Source: Mucilaginibacter geliditolerans
GTDB lineage: Bacteria; Bacteroidota; Bacteroidia; Sphingobacteriales; Sphingobacteriaceae
Assembly (NCBI RefSeq): GCF_014200495.1
Contig: NZ_JACHBY010000004.1
Span: 496,001-560,000, forward strand
Length of the DNA stretch: 64,000 bases
Direction of reading: 5' to 3'
Below, piece after piece: positions 8,878-16,842 of the stretch. A program made the translations under genes and the position numbers. The first letter of the stretch is position 1. Every line of letters starts with the position of its first letter. Under the pieces are notes generated by a model. It was not told where the DNA came from, ran no database searches, and saw only the letters and a list, made by a program, of their open reading frames with translations.

Positions 8878-10332
8878 CTACTGTGTTATATATATTGCAT
8901 GAATTGCTCTTCCCATTACAGGAGTCAGAAAACAGGTTTCATCAAATATCAAATTAGAAGGGAAAATAGCATGAATCAATGCCGTTTTATTGCGAATATC
9001 GGCCCGCCTAAAAAAATAATTCAGGTTTAATAAAGCCCTTTCCTGTTCTTGAATTGATTTCCAAAAAAGATCAATGTGATCTGGTGTCTTGTCGAGAGTA
9101 TGCTGCAGTTCTTCTGTTTTAACTTTATATGCTATCTTAATTTCGTTGTATTCTTCAATGCTCAACCCACCGTCGAGCAATAAAGTTCTTGCATTATTAA
9201 AACGGCTTAATTCTGTTTGAAGCTTATTTATTAAATTATCTCTTTCATTTATAAGTGAATACATTTTTAGCTGATGTCTTTCGTTAAGGACGAGTTTAAA
9301 TAATGTTAAAAATTCTGGCTTGGGTTTCCATTTAGCTAACTCTTTCAAAAAGAACTCATGCATAATATTTGCCTGGTATCGTTGCTTACACGGCGATTGG
9401 CAATGGTAATAATAATAATGAGCTGACCTGCCTTTAGAGCGACTTCCTGTTAGTAATTTTGAACACCTTGGGCAAATTAAAACCCGGCGTAATATTAGTT
9501 CATTATTATCTGCAGGATTTACTCTGGTTGATGTTTGTCTGTTCAAATTTTCTTGAACCTGTTTAAATAAACGCTCTGAAACAATTGGGGTGTGCTGTCC
9601 GGTGACCAAATATTCTTGCTCGTTCTTATACTCTCTGATTCGTATCTTTCCGGAATAGACAGGGTTTTTAATCAATCTATAAAAGTTACTTTTACTACAT
9701 TTTATACCTTTTTTATTAAGTTCCTTCCTTATTATATCTGTTGGATACAACCCTGTACTAATCTGTTCAAATGCCCATCGTATTAGACTTGCATCGGGTT
9801 CTATTGGAGTTATTGATTTTTCGCCACCCTTGTCTGTTTTGTTTATATAACCCTTAGGAGCAGTTGTTAAATAACGACCTTCCTTACTCGCTTTTCGCAT
9901 ACCGAAAAAAGTGTTTAGCGAACGACGGTCGTTTTCAATCTCTGGTGCGGCAAGGTAAAATGCTAACATCATTTTATTTTCGGGCACGTCAAGATTCAAA
10001 GGCTGTTCGATGGCCTGGGGCAAAATTCCAAGTTCATTTAAAGATCGAATCATTAAATATGCATCAGCTGTATTTCTGCTAAAGCGATCCCATTTAGTAA
10101 AAAGAATCAGGTTCGGCCGAGTGTCTGGGTTAAGTTTAAAGCCAGATGACATTTCCTTCCAGCCTGGCCTTTTGAACGTCTTCGCTGAATAATCTTCAAA
10201 AATCACCCTGTTAACAGCAATATTATTTTGTTGGCAATATTTAAGCAAAGCTTCTTTCTGATGGCGTTGGGAATAGCCTTTTTCAGCCTGTTCATCAGTG
10301 CTGACCCTAATGTAAAGTATGGCTAAATTCAT
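8878..10332 (-). CDS. Large serine recombinase (site-specific integrase/resolvase family)
   Basis: 484 aa. The N-terminal resolvase domain begins AILYIRVSTDEQAEKGYS with the nucleophile at Ser11, and contains FTKWDRFSRNTADAY, which supplies the conserved arginines. The central Recombinase domain is recognisable (YPTDIIRKELNKKGIKCSK, then NPVYSGKIRIREY). A zinc-ribbon follows at about residues 285-320 (CPRC ... CQSPC), and the C-terminus has a coiled-coil-like stretch (NERDNLINKLQTELSRFNN). Length and domain order fit large serine integrases that catalyse insertion and excision between short att sites. It is the only intact recombinase in the window and sits between the nuclease-helicase gene and the tRNA-remnant region, so it is the best candidate for having moved the defence genes. 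Its start overlaps the stop of the 49-aa ORF (ATGA), implying coupled translation. Confidence 0.93.
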   Translation of the reverse strand: MNLAILYIRVSTDEQAEKGYSQRHQKEALLKYCQQNNIAVNRVIFEDYSAKTFKRPGWKEMSSGFKLNPDTRPNLILFTKWDRFSRNTADAYLMIRSLNELGILPQAIEQPLNLDVPENKMMLAFYLAAPEIENDRRSLNTFFGMRKASKEGRYLTTAPKGYINKTDKGGEKSITPIEPDASLIRWAFEQISTGLYPTDIIRKELNKKGIKCSKSNFYRLIKNPVYSGKIRIREYKNEQEYLVTGQHTPIVSERLFKQVQENLNRQTSTRVNPADNNELILRRVLICPRCSKLLTGSRSKGRSAHYYYYHCQSPCKQRYQANIMHEFFLKELAKWKPKPEFLTLFKLVLNERHQLKMYSLINERDNLINKLQTELSRFNNARTLLLDGGLSIEEYNEIKIAYKVKTEELQHTLDKTPDHIDLFWKSIQEQERALLNLNYFFRRADIRNKTALIHAIFPSNLIFDETCFLTPVMGRAIHAIYITQ

Positions 10333-10478
10333 AGCTCAGCATTTTCAGACAGATAGATATCTGCCAATAGGTTCATAAAATCAAGAACTGCTTCCGCGTC
10401 CTGAGAGTTTAACTTGACCCCTTGTTTTTCGAGTAGTTGTATTGCTTTCTCAATAGTTACTTGTTCTGCTTTGATCAT
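10329..10478 (-). CDS. Small 49-aa protein translationally coupled to the serine recombinase
   Basis: ATG at 10478 and TGA at 10331-10329; the stop overlaps the recombinase ATG as ATGA. The product begins MIKAEQVTIEKAIQLLEKQG and is acidic, predicted mostly helical, with no cysteines and no membrane segment. The tight overlap and shared strand indicate it belongs to the recombinase operon; it may be a recombination directionality or accessory factor, but nothing in the sequence proves that. I do not recognise the family. Confidence 0.6.
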   Translation of the reverse strand: MIKAEQVTIEKAIQLLEKQGVKLNSQDAEAVLDFMNLLADIYLSENAEL

Positions 10479-10683
10479 ATTTTGCTTTTTGGCGCAAAAA
10501 TATTTTTCAGTAATAAATTAATATGGATTCTCAATGGTTCGATAAAGTCCTGTTAGGGTTATCTATCGATTGTTTCTATAAAAAATGTCGAACCGGAATT
10601 ATTTCTTGAGAATAGGTTATAAATGTTTATTATTCAGCCACTTATACTACAATTGAAGAAAGGTAATTTTTTCCGTCCTATTG

Positions 10684-10738
10684 GGTAGGCGAATAACACT
10701 CGAACCCCAAAAAGAGCCTTTACAGGCTGGAAACGCAG
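10684..10738 (-). pseudogene. Possible highly decayed tRNA remnant
   Basis: Read on the minus strand this contains CCTGTAAAGGCTC followed by GGGGTTCGAGTG, which resembles an anticodon-arm to T-loop transition, but neither the T stem nor the anticodon stem pairs properly. It lies only 65 bp from a clearer tRNA-Met fragment. Treat it as a weak resemblance that supports, but does not establish, the remnant series. Confidence 0.25.
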
Positions 10739-10761
10739 ATTTTGTATTTGCCTAAAATAAA

Positions 10762-10792
10762 AAACCACGTTTCCTTAGTAGAAACGTGGTTT
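10762..10792 (-). terminator. Rho-independent terminator following the tRNA-Met remnant
   Basis: Perfect 12-bp stem, AAACCACGTTTC at 10762-10773 with GAAACGTGGTTT at 10781-10792 and a 7-nt loop. On the minus strand it is followed by a T-rich run. The position is what one expects for the terminator of the truncated tRNA at 10804-10848. Confidence 0.8.
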
Positions 10793-10803
10793 GTGTTTTC
10801 AGG

Positions 10804-10848
10804 TAGCGGGAGCAGGACTCGAACCTACAGCCTTCTGGTTATGAGCCG
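10804..10848 (-). pseudogene. Truncated tRNA-Met 3' half (probable attachment-site remnant)
   Basis: On the minus strand the sequence runs from CTCATAACCAGAAGG through GGTTCGAGTCC to GCTCCCGCTA. A CAT anticodon loop, a properly paired T arm (GTAGG with CCTGC around TTCGAGT) and the acceptor 3' strand are present. The 5' half (acceptor 5' strand, D arm) is missing: upstream sequence does not pair. A strong terminator follows immediately. A 3' tRNA half without its 5' half is the classic footprint of integration into a tRNA gene. Confidence 0.7.
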
Positions 10849-11127
10849 ATGAGTTTCCAACTCCAACAAACGAAAAAAGTTTTTAGACTAACTACCTCTG
10901 ACTTACTTTGTAGATGGAACGACACAAATTTCGCACTTTATGGAAGATTAATTGCGATTGAATTCAGCTTATACGTTATCGATATTGGATCGTGAATCCT
11001 ATTTGACCTGTTCGGAAATCACTTTCAGTCAAAATTATTCGTTTACTGCTATTCAGTGATTTTAACTCGCTGATAAGCAAGGATTAATTCTATGCCGGCC
11101 ATGATTTCCATATCAAATAATTTTGAG

Positions 11128-11165
11128 ACAACACAAAAAGCACCAACAGACGCTTTTTGTGTTGT
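11128..11165 (-). terminator. Terminator downstream of the DUF1348 gene
   Basis: 14-bp perfect stem (ACAACACAAAAAGC at 11128-11141 with its complement at 11152-11165) and a 10-nt loop, 43 nt past the DUF1348 stop. The T-rich 3' arm on the minus strand fits intrinsic termination. The remaining DNA from 10849 to 11127 holds no supported feature. Confidence 0.7.
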
Positions 11166-11208
11166 TAAGTAGTTTAGCCTTCAGTTTAAACGCTTTCAGG
11201 CTAATTTA

Positions 11209-11625
11209 TTACAATTTACGACCGGTTTTCGTGATGGGTTGGTCATTAAAACTTGCAAAATGCATTTGTATATATCCACCATCATTAAACTGAAAAACCT
11301 GCACACCATAACTTCTGTACCATTGTCCGGTGGTATTATGCCATTCGCACTCAAACCTTACAGCCATCCTGCCTTTAAGCGCGCCCCACAGATCCAGCTT
11401 TAGTTTAAAACTTAATTGTTGTTGCCATTTATTGTTCAGGAATTGTTTAATTTCATTACGTCCGTTCAAAAATTCTGTACCATAACGAACTTCGGCCCCA
11501 GGAGCATACCCGATTATTACTTTTTCCGGATCAAGCGAGTTCCATTCGTCTTCTATGATCTGTAATTTTTGTGCCGCATTCTCCATATCCCATGGGGGTA
11601 GCGGAAATCTTTGTTCTATTATCAT
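11209..11625 (-). CDS. DUF1348 (SnoaL/NTF2-like fold) protein
   Basis: 138 aa from the ATG at 11625. The frame stays open upstream to 11694, but homologues begin close to the RFPLPPW motif, so the inner start (MIIEQRFPLPPW) is preferred. The family features are clear: a PPW/PPF start, WNSLDPEKVIIGY, the WGALKGRMAVRF strand, WHNTTGQWYRSYG and a final FASFNDQPI. DUF1348 proteins are small cone-shaped NTF2-like proteins of unknown catalytic function, often near redox or stress genes. It is 130 bp downstream of an AraC regulator on the same strand; the two form one cargo module between tRNA remnants. Confidence 0.85.
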   Translation of the reverse strand: MIIEQRFPLPPWDMENAAQKLQIIEDEWNSLDPEKVIIGYAPGAEVRYGTEFLNGRNEIKQFLNNKWQQQLSFKLKLDLWGALKGRMAVRFECEWHNTTGQWYRSYGVQVFQFNDGGYIQMHFASFNDQPITKTGRKL

Positions 11626-11755
11626 AATACAAATGTCGTTGTATGCAAGATTCGACAGCATGGATAAATCGTGCTTTGACATGGATAAATACAATAGGCA
11701 ATCACGAAATTATTATGCTTTAATTTCAGCTAATTAGTAGCTCTTTTAATGAGAA

Positions 11756-12628
11756 TCAGGTGTTTCCGCGATCGAATCCAACAGTGTCCCTGAAAAACTG
11801 TGGAGATATAGCCACATTACTTTTAAAAAAACGGCTAAAATAAAACTCGTCATTAAAACCCAATTCATAGGCAATTAACTTAACGGGTTTGGAGGTTAGG
11901 TATAACTGTCTTTTTGCTTCAATAATTATTCTGTCGGCTATCAGGTTTGACAAAGTTTTATTAAAGTGAGTTTTACTTATTTTATTTAAGGCCGCAGTGG
12001 AAATGTTTAATAATTTAGCATAATCGCCAGAACTGTGAAGTGATTTAAAATGTTCCTCAATGGCATCTTTTAAACTATTTAAAATAACCGGCCCCTTTTC
12101 AATCGCCACATATCCCAAATGCCTTTGTTCAATTTTGATCCGGGAAGCATTGATAAGCAATATTTTTAAATAAGATATCAATACCTCGGTTTGAGGTGTT
12201 CCCGGGCGCTCCATTTCAACTTTAAGCCCGGTTATAATTGTTAACAAATACTGCACTTCATCGGTAGTTAAACTGGTGATCGGCGACTCATAAATGTTAT
12301 TAAAAAGAACGCCATTACAGGAAACTTCGTTCCGGTGTTTATGAAGGCAAAAAAACTCAGGATGAAAATTAACCATGATCCCTTTAAAACCCTTTTCGCA
12401 TTTGATCTTAAACGGTTGATAAAGAGAAAAGCACATGAGGCTGTTTTCCTTAAAACTGTATTCTGAAATATCAGCTATAAGACTCCCTTTACCTGCTAAA
12501 GTCAAAATCACAGAAAAATAATTATACTGCTTTAAACTATTAAAATAGTCACCACTCTCAAACGTAAAAACTTTAAATACCAAGGATTTACTTTGAGGGT
12601 TAAACAGTTCTAATACGTTATCGTCCAT
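11756..12628 (-). CDS. AraC-family transcriptional regulator
   Basis: 290 aa from the ATG at 12628; a start at 12658 (10 residues longer) is also possible, and no clear ribosome-binding site decides. The N-terminal ~180 residues look like a cupin-type sensor (YFSVILTLAGKGSLIADIS). The C-terminal double helix-turn-helix is recognisable as LIADRIIIEAKRQLYLTS and IAYELGFNDEFYFSRFFK. It is not closely similar to the other AraC proteins here. The effector is unknown; the DUF1348 gene downstream is the obvious target. Confidence 0.88.
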   Translation of the reverse strand: MDDNVLELFNPQSKSLVFKVFTFESGDYFNSLKQYNYFSVILTLAGKGSLIADISEYSFKENSLMCFSLYQPFKIKCEKGFKGIMVNFHPEFFCLHKHRNEVSCNGVLFNNIYESPITSLTTDEVQYLLTIITGLKVEMERPGTPQTEVLISYLKILLINASRIKIEQRHLGYVAIEKGPVILNSLKDAIEEHFKSLHSSGDYAKLLNISTAALNKISKTHFNKTLSNLIADRIIIEAKRQLYLTSKPVKLIAYELGFNDEFYFSRFFKSNVAISPQFFRDTVGFDRGNT

Positions 12629-12714
12629 TATAAATTTGTTTAAAATAAAAAAGCACAAATCAAGCTATAAAATCTCGATGATCAACAAACGTAATGTTTT
12701 ATCTTGATTGAAAT

Positions 12715-12750
12715 AAAAACAGCCTTTCGGTGTATTTAAAGGCTGTTTTT
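12715..12750 (-). terminator. Rho-independent terminator adjoining a tRNA-like remnant
   Basis: Stem AAAAACAGCCTTT (12715-12727) with AAAGGCTGTTTTT (12738-12750), 13 bp perfect, ending in a T tract on the minus strand. As at 10762 and 18762, it lies just 3' of a tRNA-like sequence. Confidence 0.8.
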
Positions 12751-12756
12751 GAAGTA

Positions 12757-12787
12757 TGGTGACTCCAAAAGCACACATGTCGAACAC
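12757..12787 (-). pseudogene. Decayed tRNA 3' end
   Basis: On the minus strand it reads GTGTTCGACATG ... GGAGTCACCA, with a T-loop-like TTCGA and an acceptor-like end terminating in CCA directly before a terminator. The T stem no longer pairs, and no D arm or anticodon arm is visible. Position and layout match the other remnants; the isoacceptor cannot be named. The remainder of the 12.66-12.96 kb gap holds no supported feature. Confidence 0.45.
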
Positions 12788-12961
12788 TTTTATTGAGGAT
12801 TGTAAGAAAATTGTGGCTTTAAAATCAGATAGTAAACACAAATAGGATAGGTATCAATATTTTAACTTCTGTTAGGAAAGTAGACAAAGAAGCCGGGTGA
12901 AATGGACAAAAAGCCGCATTTATATTGAGGAGCGATTCCCCTATGGTGTAAACACAAGCGC

Positions 12962-13750
12962 TTAAGGTCTGTTCTTTTTTTGGTCTGTCAATTCTGTTGG
13001 TGCCATCCCAAAATGTTTTTTAAAGGCATAAGAAAAATGCGGCAGGGTCTCAAAACCCAGCTCCAAATAAATTTTAGCCGACTTTTGATTATTTTTATCG
13101 ATGAGGAAGTATGCTTCCTGCAACCGCCGTTGCACTAACCAACGGCCTGGCGTATCATTAAATACCTGTTTAAAATCTCTTTTAAATGCAGATAAGCTCC
13201 GCCCTGTTAAATGAGCAAACCGGTTAATGCTAACATTGAATTGGTAATTGCGATTCATAAACTCCTCGATATTTATTTTTTCAGGCATGCCATAATCAAA
13301 AAATAAACCTGCCAGTTCCGGTTGTGCCTGTAGCAAAATCAGGAGTAGTTCTTCCCGCTTTACGTCGGCAAAGGCTTCACTTATTTTTCCATGATCGTAG
13401 TAGGGCAGTAATGACTGAATGAAATTTGGAATTAAGCTATTTTCAGGCAGGCGCAGGATCGTTTCGCCTGATCGGATTTTTTTTACCCCCGGTTTATGTT
13501 TTTCATGGAATGCCCTGAGAAAAGCTTCATCGAAAAAGACGAATACCTTCTCCAGTTCACCGTTTTCTTTTTCTTTCTTAAATCGTACCAATCGGTTTTT
13601 CCGGGCAAGCCCGCATTCCCCCGACCTCAGCACATAGCTGTTACTGCCGTCATACAAATGCATTTCGCCTTTTATGATATAGGCGAACGTATGTTCAGCA
13701 ACGAACTGTTCAGGTGAGATCACCCCAATATGATAATTTGCCCTGCTCAT
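12962..13750 (-). CDS. AraC-family regulator paired with an SDR gene
   Basis: 262 aa. A cupin-like N-terminal half (HTFAYIIKGEMHLYDGSNSY) is followed by the AraC DNA-binding domain, with NRFAHLTGRSLSAFKRDFKQ as the first HTH and IYLELGFETLPHFSYAFKKH as the second. It lies 20 nt downstream of the SDR gene on the same strand, so the two are co-transcribed. It is a paralogue of the regulator at 40900-41709: both share the RFAxLTGRSLxxFKRDF block, a similar length and the same SDR-then-AraC order. The likely target is its own operon through the repeats at 14732-14765. Confidence 0.9.
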   Translation of the reverse strand: MSRANYHIGVISPEQFVAEHTFAYIIKGEMHLYDGSNSYVLRSGECGLARKNRLVRFKKEKENGELEKVFVFFDEAFLRAFHEKHKPGVKKIRSGETILRLPENSLIPNFIQSLLPYYDHGKISEAFADVKREELLLILLQAQPELAGLFFDYGMPEKINIEEFMNRNYQFNVSINRFAHLTGRSLSAFKRDFKQVFNDTPGRWLVQRRLQEAYFLIDKNNQKSAKIYLELGFETLPHFSYAFKKHFGMAPTELTDQKKNRP

Positions 13751-13770
13751 GTCAGCATCCCAAATTTATC

Positions 13771-14676
13771 TTATTTAACTGTTAATAACAAGGCACGGGT
13801 TTCGGCCACTACACGGTCTTGGAACTCCGGATCCCGAACCTGCGTTGAGCCAAGCATTTGCAGACCTTTTTCGTCAAAATATACCCCTGTTTTACCTGAC
13901 TCATCGGTCAGTATCTTTGTAATCATCCTTGCTGATCTTTTTGGCGTGCTGCTGTAGGTAGAGAAAGGGGGAATGATCGCCATTAGGTGACCAAATAAAA
14001 AGCGGATGAAAGCATTCGTGCTTTCGCCACCAAGACTGGTTCCGCGGGTTATTCCCGGCTCTACGGCATTGTAATGCAACCTGGTATCTTCGCGTGCGAA
14101 GACCATTGCAGCTGCAAGGATGCACTGTTTTGATGTGGCGTAAGCATCTATCCCCGGCATTTTAGAGCCGCCCGCTTTCCACTCGCCCCGGGCACTGGTT
14201 TCGGCAGACAGATAACGACCGCCTTTCATCCCCATAATTTTTGCAGGTTTGCGTTCAGGGTCCTCAATGGCCGAAGTTATAAAAACCACGTTTGCACCGT
14301 CAGTAAGATGGGGCGCAAGTGCCTCGGTCAGTGCAAATGCCCCGAGATGATTTGTAGCAAACGTCATATCCCAACCTTGGGCACTTTTGGCTGGTTTAGC
14401 AGGCATAATACCTGCGTTATTCAGCAATCCGGTAATCGGAAGCTGAAGTGCTATGATTTGCTGTGCTGCACTTTTTACGCTTTTCATATCTGAAATATCG
14501 CATACCACCGGCACTGCATTTTGTCCCTTGTCTTTTATCACCTTTTGTAGTTGGTCGAGTTTTTCGGGGTTTCTGCCCACAAGAATTACGGTACCGTATT
14601 TTGCCAGTTCAAGCGCTGTGGCATAGCCGATGCCCGAAGTCGGCCCGGTAATGACGTAAGCTTTTTTGTTTTCCAT
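13771..14676 (-). CDS. Classical short-chain dehydrogenase/reductase (SDR)
   Basis: 301 aa. The Rossmann motif TGPTSGIG is at the N-terminus, NNAG in the middle, and the catalytic pair YATSK at about residue 187. It is therefore a classical NAD(P)-dependent SDR with an extended C-terminus, resembling the protochlorophyllide reductase/retinol dehydrogenase-like group. The substrate is unknown; genes of this kind with AraC regulators often handle aldehydes, ketones or quinones. It is first in an operon with the AraC gene at 12962-13750. Confidence 0.92.
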   Translation of the reverse strand: MENKKAYVITGPTSGIGYATALELAKYGTVILVGRNPEKLDQLQKVIKDKGQNAVPVVCDISDMKSVKSAAQQIIALQLPITGLLNNAGIMPAKPAKSAQGWDMTFATNHLGAFALTEALAPHLTDGANVVFITSAIEDPERKPAKIMGMKGGRYLSAETSARGEWKAGGSKMPGIDAYATSKQCILAAAMVFAREDTRLHYNAVEPGITRGTSLGGESTNAFIRFLFGHLMAIIPPFSTYSSTPKRSARMITKILTDESGKTGVYFDEKGLQMLGSTQVRDPEFQDRVVAETRALLLTVK

Positions 14677-14731
14677 GATCTAAAAATTTACAGGGCAAAG
14701 TTCGATGTAAATTTTTTAATTAGCTTACCTG

Positions 14732-14765
14732 AAAAGTCCAAATTTGATGTCTTTAAAAGTCCAAA
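14732..14765 (-). promoter_or_regulatory. Paired direct repeats, candidate AraC operator of the SDR-AraC module
   Basis: AAAAGTCCAAA occurs at 14732-14742 and 14755-14765, a 23-bp period (about two helical turns), 56-89 bp upstream of the SDR start. AraC-type activators bind such direct repeats. On the minus strand GAACTTTG at 14703-14696 is one mismatch from the TAnnTTTG -7 consensus. Confidence 0.45.
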
Positions 14766-14935
14766 AACTGCTCAATCCCCGCATTGTTTTTATGTGCTGC
14801 GATCTGATCATAACTTCGGAATTAACTAAAAATAGAGCTTACTACTTGGTTTCCAGTAAAAAATCCACGTCGTTGTCCGCAAATTATTAGTCAACTCTAT
14901 ATTGTCCAGAAGTGAGTAATAGAATAATTTCATAA

Positions 14936-14970
14936 AAAAGCACAGAAATATGGAGTACTACTGTGCTTTT
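14936..14970 (-). terminator. Rho-independent terminator adjoining a tRNA-like remnant
   Basis: Stem AAAAGCACAG (14936-14945) with CTGTGCTTTT (14961-14970), with a T run on the minus strand after the stem. Same relation to the adjoining remnant as at the other sites. Confidence 0.75.
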
Positions 14971-14998
14971 GTGACCGATAGGGTATGGATATCGAACT
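14971..14998 (-). pseudogene. Decayed tRNA 3' end
   Basis: The minus strand reads GAGTTCGATATCC then ATACCCTATCGGTCAC, which resembles a T loop plus an acceptor 3' strand close to the common tRNA ending ACCCTACGGGTCAC. The T stem pairing is lost and the 5' part is absent. It is immediately followed by the terminator at 14936-14970. Apart from this remnant and the operator, the 14.68-15.04 kb gap shows nothing else. Confidence 0.5.
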
Positions 14999-15041
14999 CT
15001 TTTAGTCGTAAGGTAGATTATTGTACCCAAAAAGAATGCGT

Positions 15042-16262
15042 TTAATTAAACGAAGCGCGAAACGCCAAAGGAGAAAAATTTGTTTTTGTTTTGAATAATT
15101 TGCTGAACGATTGTGGATGCTCAAAACCCAATTCGTACGCAATTTGACTTACCGATAAATTAGTTGCGGAAAGTTTTTCTTTGGCTTTTTCAATCAGCTT
15201 TTCGTGAATGAGTTGCTGAGTGTTTTGACCCGTCAATACTTTTAGCAGACTGGTTAAATATTTGGGCGAAAGATTTAACCGATCTGCAATGTACTGCACA
15301 CCCGGTAAGCCTTTTACGGCAACTTCATCATTATTGAAATAATCTGCGAGCAATTTTTCCAAACGCTCCAATATTTGATGATTTGACTTTTCGCGGGTAA
15401 TAAATTGACGATGATAAAACCGTTCGGAATAATTCAGCAAAGCTTCAATTTGTGAAATGATGATTTGCTTGCTGAATTTATCGATGTTTGAGTGGTATTC
15501 CTGCCTGATGTTCTCAACGATATTGTTAATCACTGCTTCTTCTTTTTTCGAAAGAAACAGCGCTTCGTTCACGGAATAATCAAAATATTCATATTGCTTT
15601 ATGGTTTTTGCCAAAGACGTATTCCACAAAAGATCCTGATGAATCAACAGCATCCAACCGGAATGTTTAGCCTTTTTATTTACATCGGGTTCGATTCTGA
15701 AAATCTGGTTCGGCGAAATAAAGAACATAGCACCTTCATTAAAATCGTATTCCTGTTGTCCGTATTTCAATTTGGAAGTCATACCTCGCTTGACGGCTAT
15801 CTGATAAAAATCGAGCATCAAATTCACATCGCCAATGTCCGCCGGGAGCTTTACATTCGAATAATCCATGATGCTGATAAGCGGATGCCCTACTAACGCT
15901 GCTACCTTTTTGTTATGGTCTTTAAAAGCGGAGATCAAAGTTCTTGATTTTTCGGTTTTACCCAATAACTTATTTTTAATCAGGTCGGCAGTTATCAAAA
16001 CTCTAGCCTCTGTTAACGTTTTGTGCGCATCATAAACCTGCGATTGCAGGTTGTCAAGATAGGAGTTAAACGATTTGATTTCTTCTTTGGTGCCACGAAA
16101 GCGCCCTGATTTGCCGTTCCAATTGGCCGGCAGGCATTCCCTGCCGGAGGTAGTTTCGGCGCGTTTACCATTTACAGTAATACGCAAATAGATGGGCATT
16201 GGCCCATTTTCATAATTTTTTGGTCTCTTTAGATAAAAGAGCAAGCTGAATGTAGTTTTCAT
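15042..16262 (-). CDS. Chimeric protein: tyrosine-integrase N-terminus fused in frame to an AraC regulator
   Basis: 406 aa. Residues 1-125 match the arm-type DNA-binding and start of the core-binding domain of Bacteroidota tyrosine integrases (FSLLFYLKRPKNYENGPMPI, ETTSGRECLPANWN, DHNKKVAALVG). From residue 126 (HPLIS, nucleotide 15887 downward) the protein aligns with the AraC regulators at 32798 and 35974: KYGQQEYDFNEGAMFFISP, QYEYFDYSVNEALFLSKKEE and the C-terminal HTH pair ending LSPLAFRASFN. The first ~25 residues of the normal AraC protein and the whole integrase catalytic domain (R...HxxR...Y) are missing. It may make a chimeric regulator, or the AraC part may be translated from Met132 as a shortened sensor. 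The integrase-derived start faces the tRNA remnant at 16513, the usual place for an integrase beside its att site. Confidence 0.85.
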   Translation of the reverse strand: MKTTFSLLFYLKRPKNYENGPMPIYLRITVNGKRAETTSGRECLPANWNGKSGRFRGTKEEIKSFNSYLDNLQSQVYDAHKTLTEARVLITADLIKNKLLGKTEKSRTLISAFKDHNKKVAALVGHPLISIMDYSNVKLPADIGDVNLMLDFYQIAVKRGMTSKLKYGQQEYDFNEGAMFFISPNQIFRIEPDVNKKAKHSGWMLLIHQDLLWNTSLAKTIKQYEYFDYSVNEALFLSKKEEAVINNIVENIRQEYHSNIDKFSKQIIISQIEALLNYSERFYHRQFITREKSNHQILERLEKLLADYFNNDEVAVKGLPGVQYIADRLNLSPKYLTSLLKVLTGQNTQQLIHEKLIEKAKEKLSATNLSVSQIAYELGFEHPQSFSKLFKTKTNFSPLAFRASFN

Positions 16263-16462
16263 ACGTTTTTAAGCGTTAAAAAGTGAAACAAAAGTAAGCT
16301 TACAATTGGAACTTCACAAGATGTTCAACACTTGAACATGTTGAATATCAAATAGATGTGTAGATATTGGTGGGTAAGAGAATTCCTACAATAACTCACC
16401 GAATTACGCCCTTTTTTGTAGCGAATTGGTGAATAATATAGTCGTTTGATCTAAAAACAAAA

Positions 16463-16487
16463 GCCTGCAATCATTTGATTTGCAGGC
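16463..16487 (-). terminator. Rho-independent terminator adjoining a tRNA-Ser-like remnant
   Basis: GCCTGCAA (16463-16470) pairs with TTGCAGGC (16480-16487); on the minus strand TTTTGTTTTT follows. It directly follows the tRNA-like end at 16513-16541. Confidence 0.75.
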
Positions 16488-16512
16488 ATCTATCTGTTTT
16501 TTATATTGAAAC

Positions 16513-16541
16513 TGGCGGGGATAAGGGGAGTGGATTAGAAC
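16513..16541 (-). pseudogene. Decayed tRNA-Ser-like 3' end
   Basis: The minus strand reads GTTCTAATCCACTCCCC ... CCCCGCCA. The intact tRNA-Ser at 18795 ends with GTTCGAATCCC ... TCTCCGCCA, so the T loop, the acceptor and the encoded CCA correspond, with a T-loop substitution and an apparent insertion of about 5 nt. It looks like a displaced, decaying tRNA-Ser 3' end. Confidence 0.5.
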
Positions 16542-16590
16542 ACTTGTCAGATATTTTAAGGATAATTCGGGAGGTTTATAAGGAGAAATA

Positions 16591-16677
16591 ATGGTAACCT
16601 TTTCCTACCCATACTATACAGGTTCTGAATTATATGGTAGAGCAATTGAAACTGTTGAACTCAATTCATTTGAATAA
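16591..16677 (+). CDS. Possible 28-aa ORF with a good ribosome-binding site
   Basis: AAGGAGAAATA stands directly before the ATG at 16591, which is notable because Bacteroidota genes often lack Shine-Dalgarno sites. The product starts MVTFSYPYYTGSELYGRA and ends at TAA 16675-16677. It may be a gene remnant or chance; no family is recognised. The rest of 16.55-16.84 kb shows nothing I can support. Confidence 0.2.
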   Translation: MVTFSYPYYTGSELYGRAIETVELNSFE

Positions 16678-16842
16678 TTTCATTGGTTAATTATCAATAA
16701 CCAGTTTTTGTGGAGCTGGCGATTATTAAAGCGAAAACCAAGTAGAAAATAATGAGGCCAAAGATTAGATGGTTAGTTAAGCAGGTAAACGAGATTTTAA
16801 ATCCTAAAGAGGTGGGAGTATTGTCAGACTATGTTAATAGTT

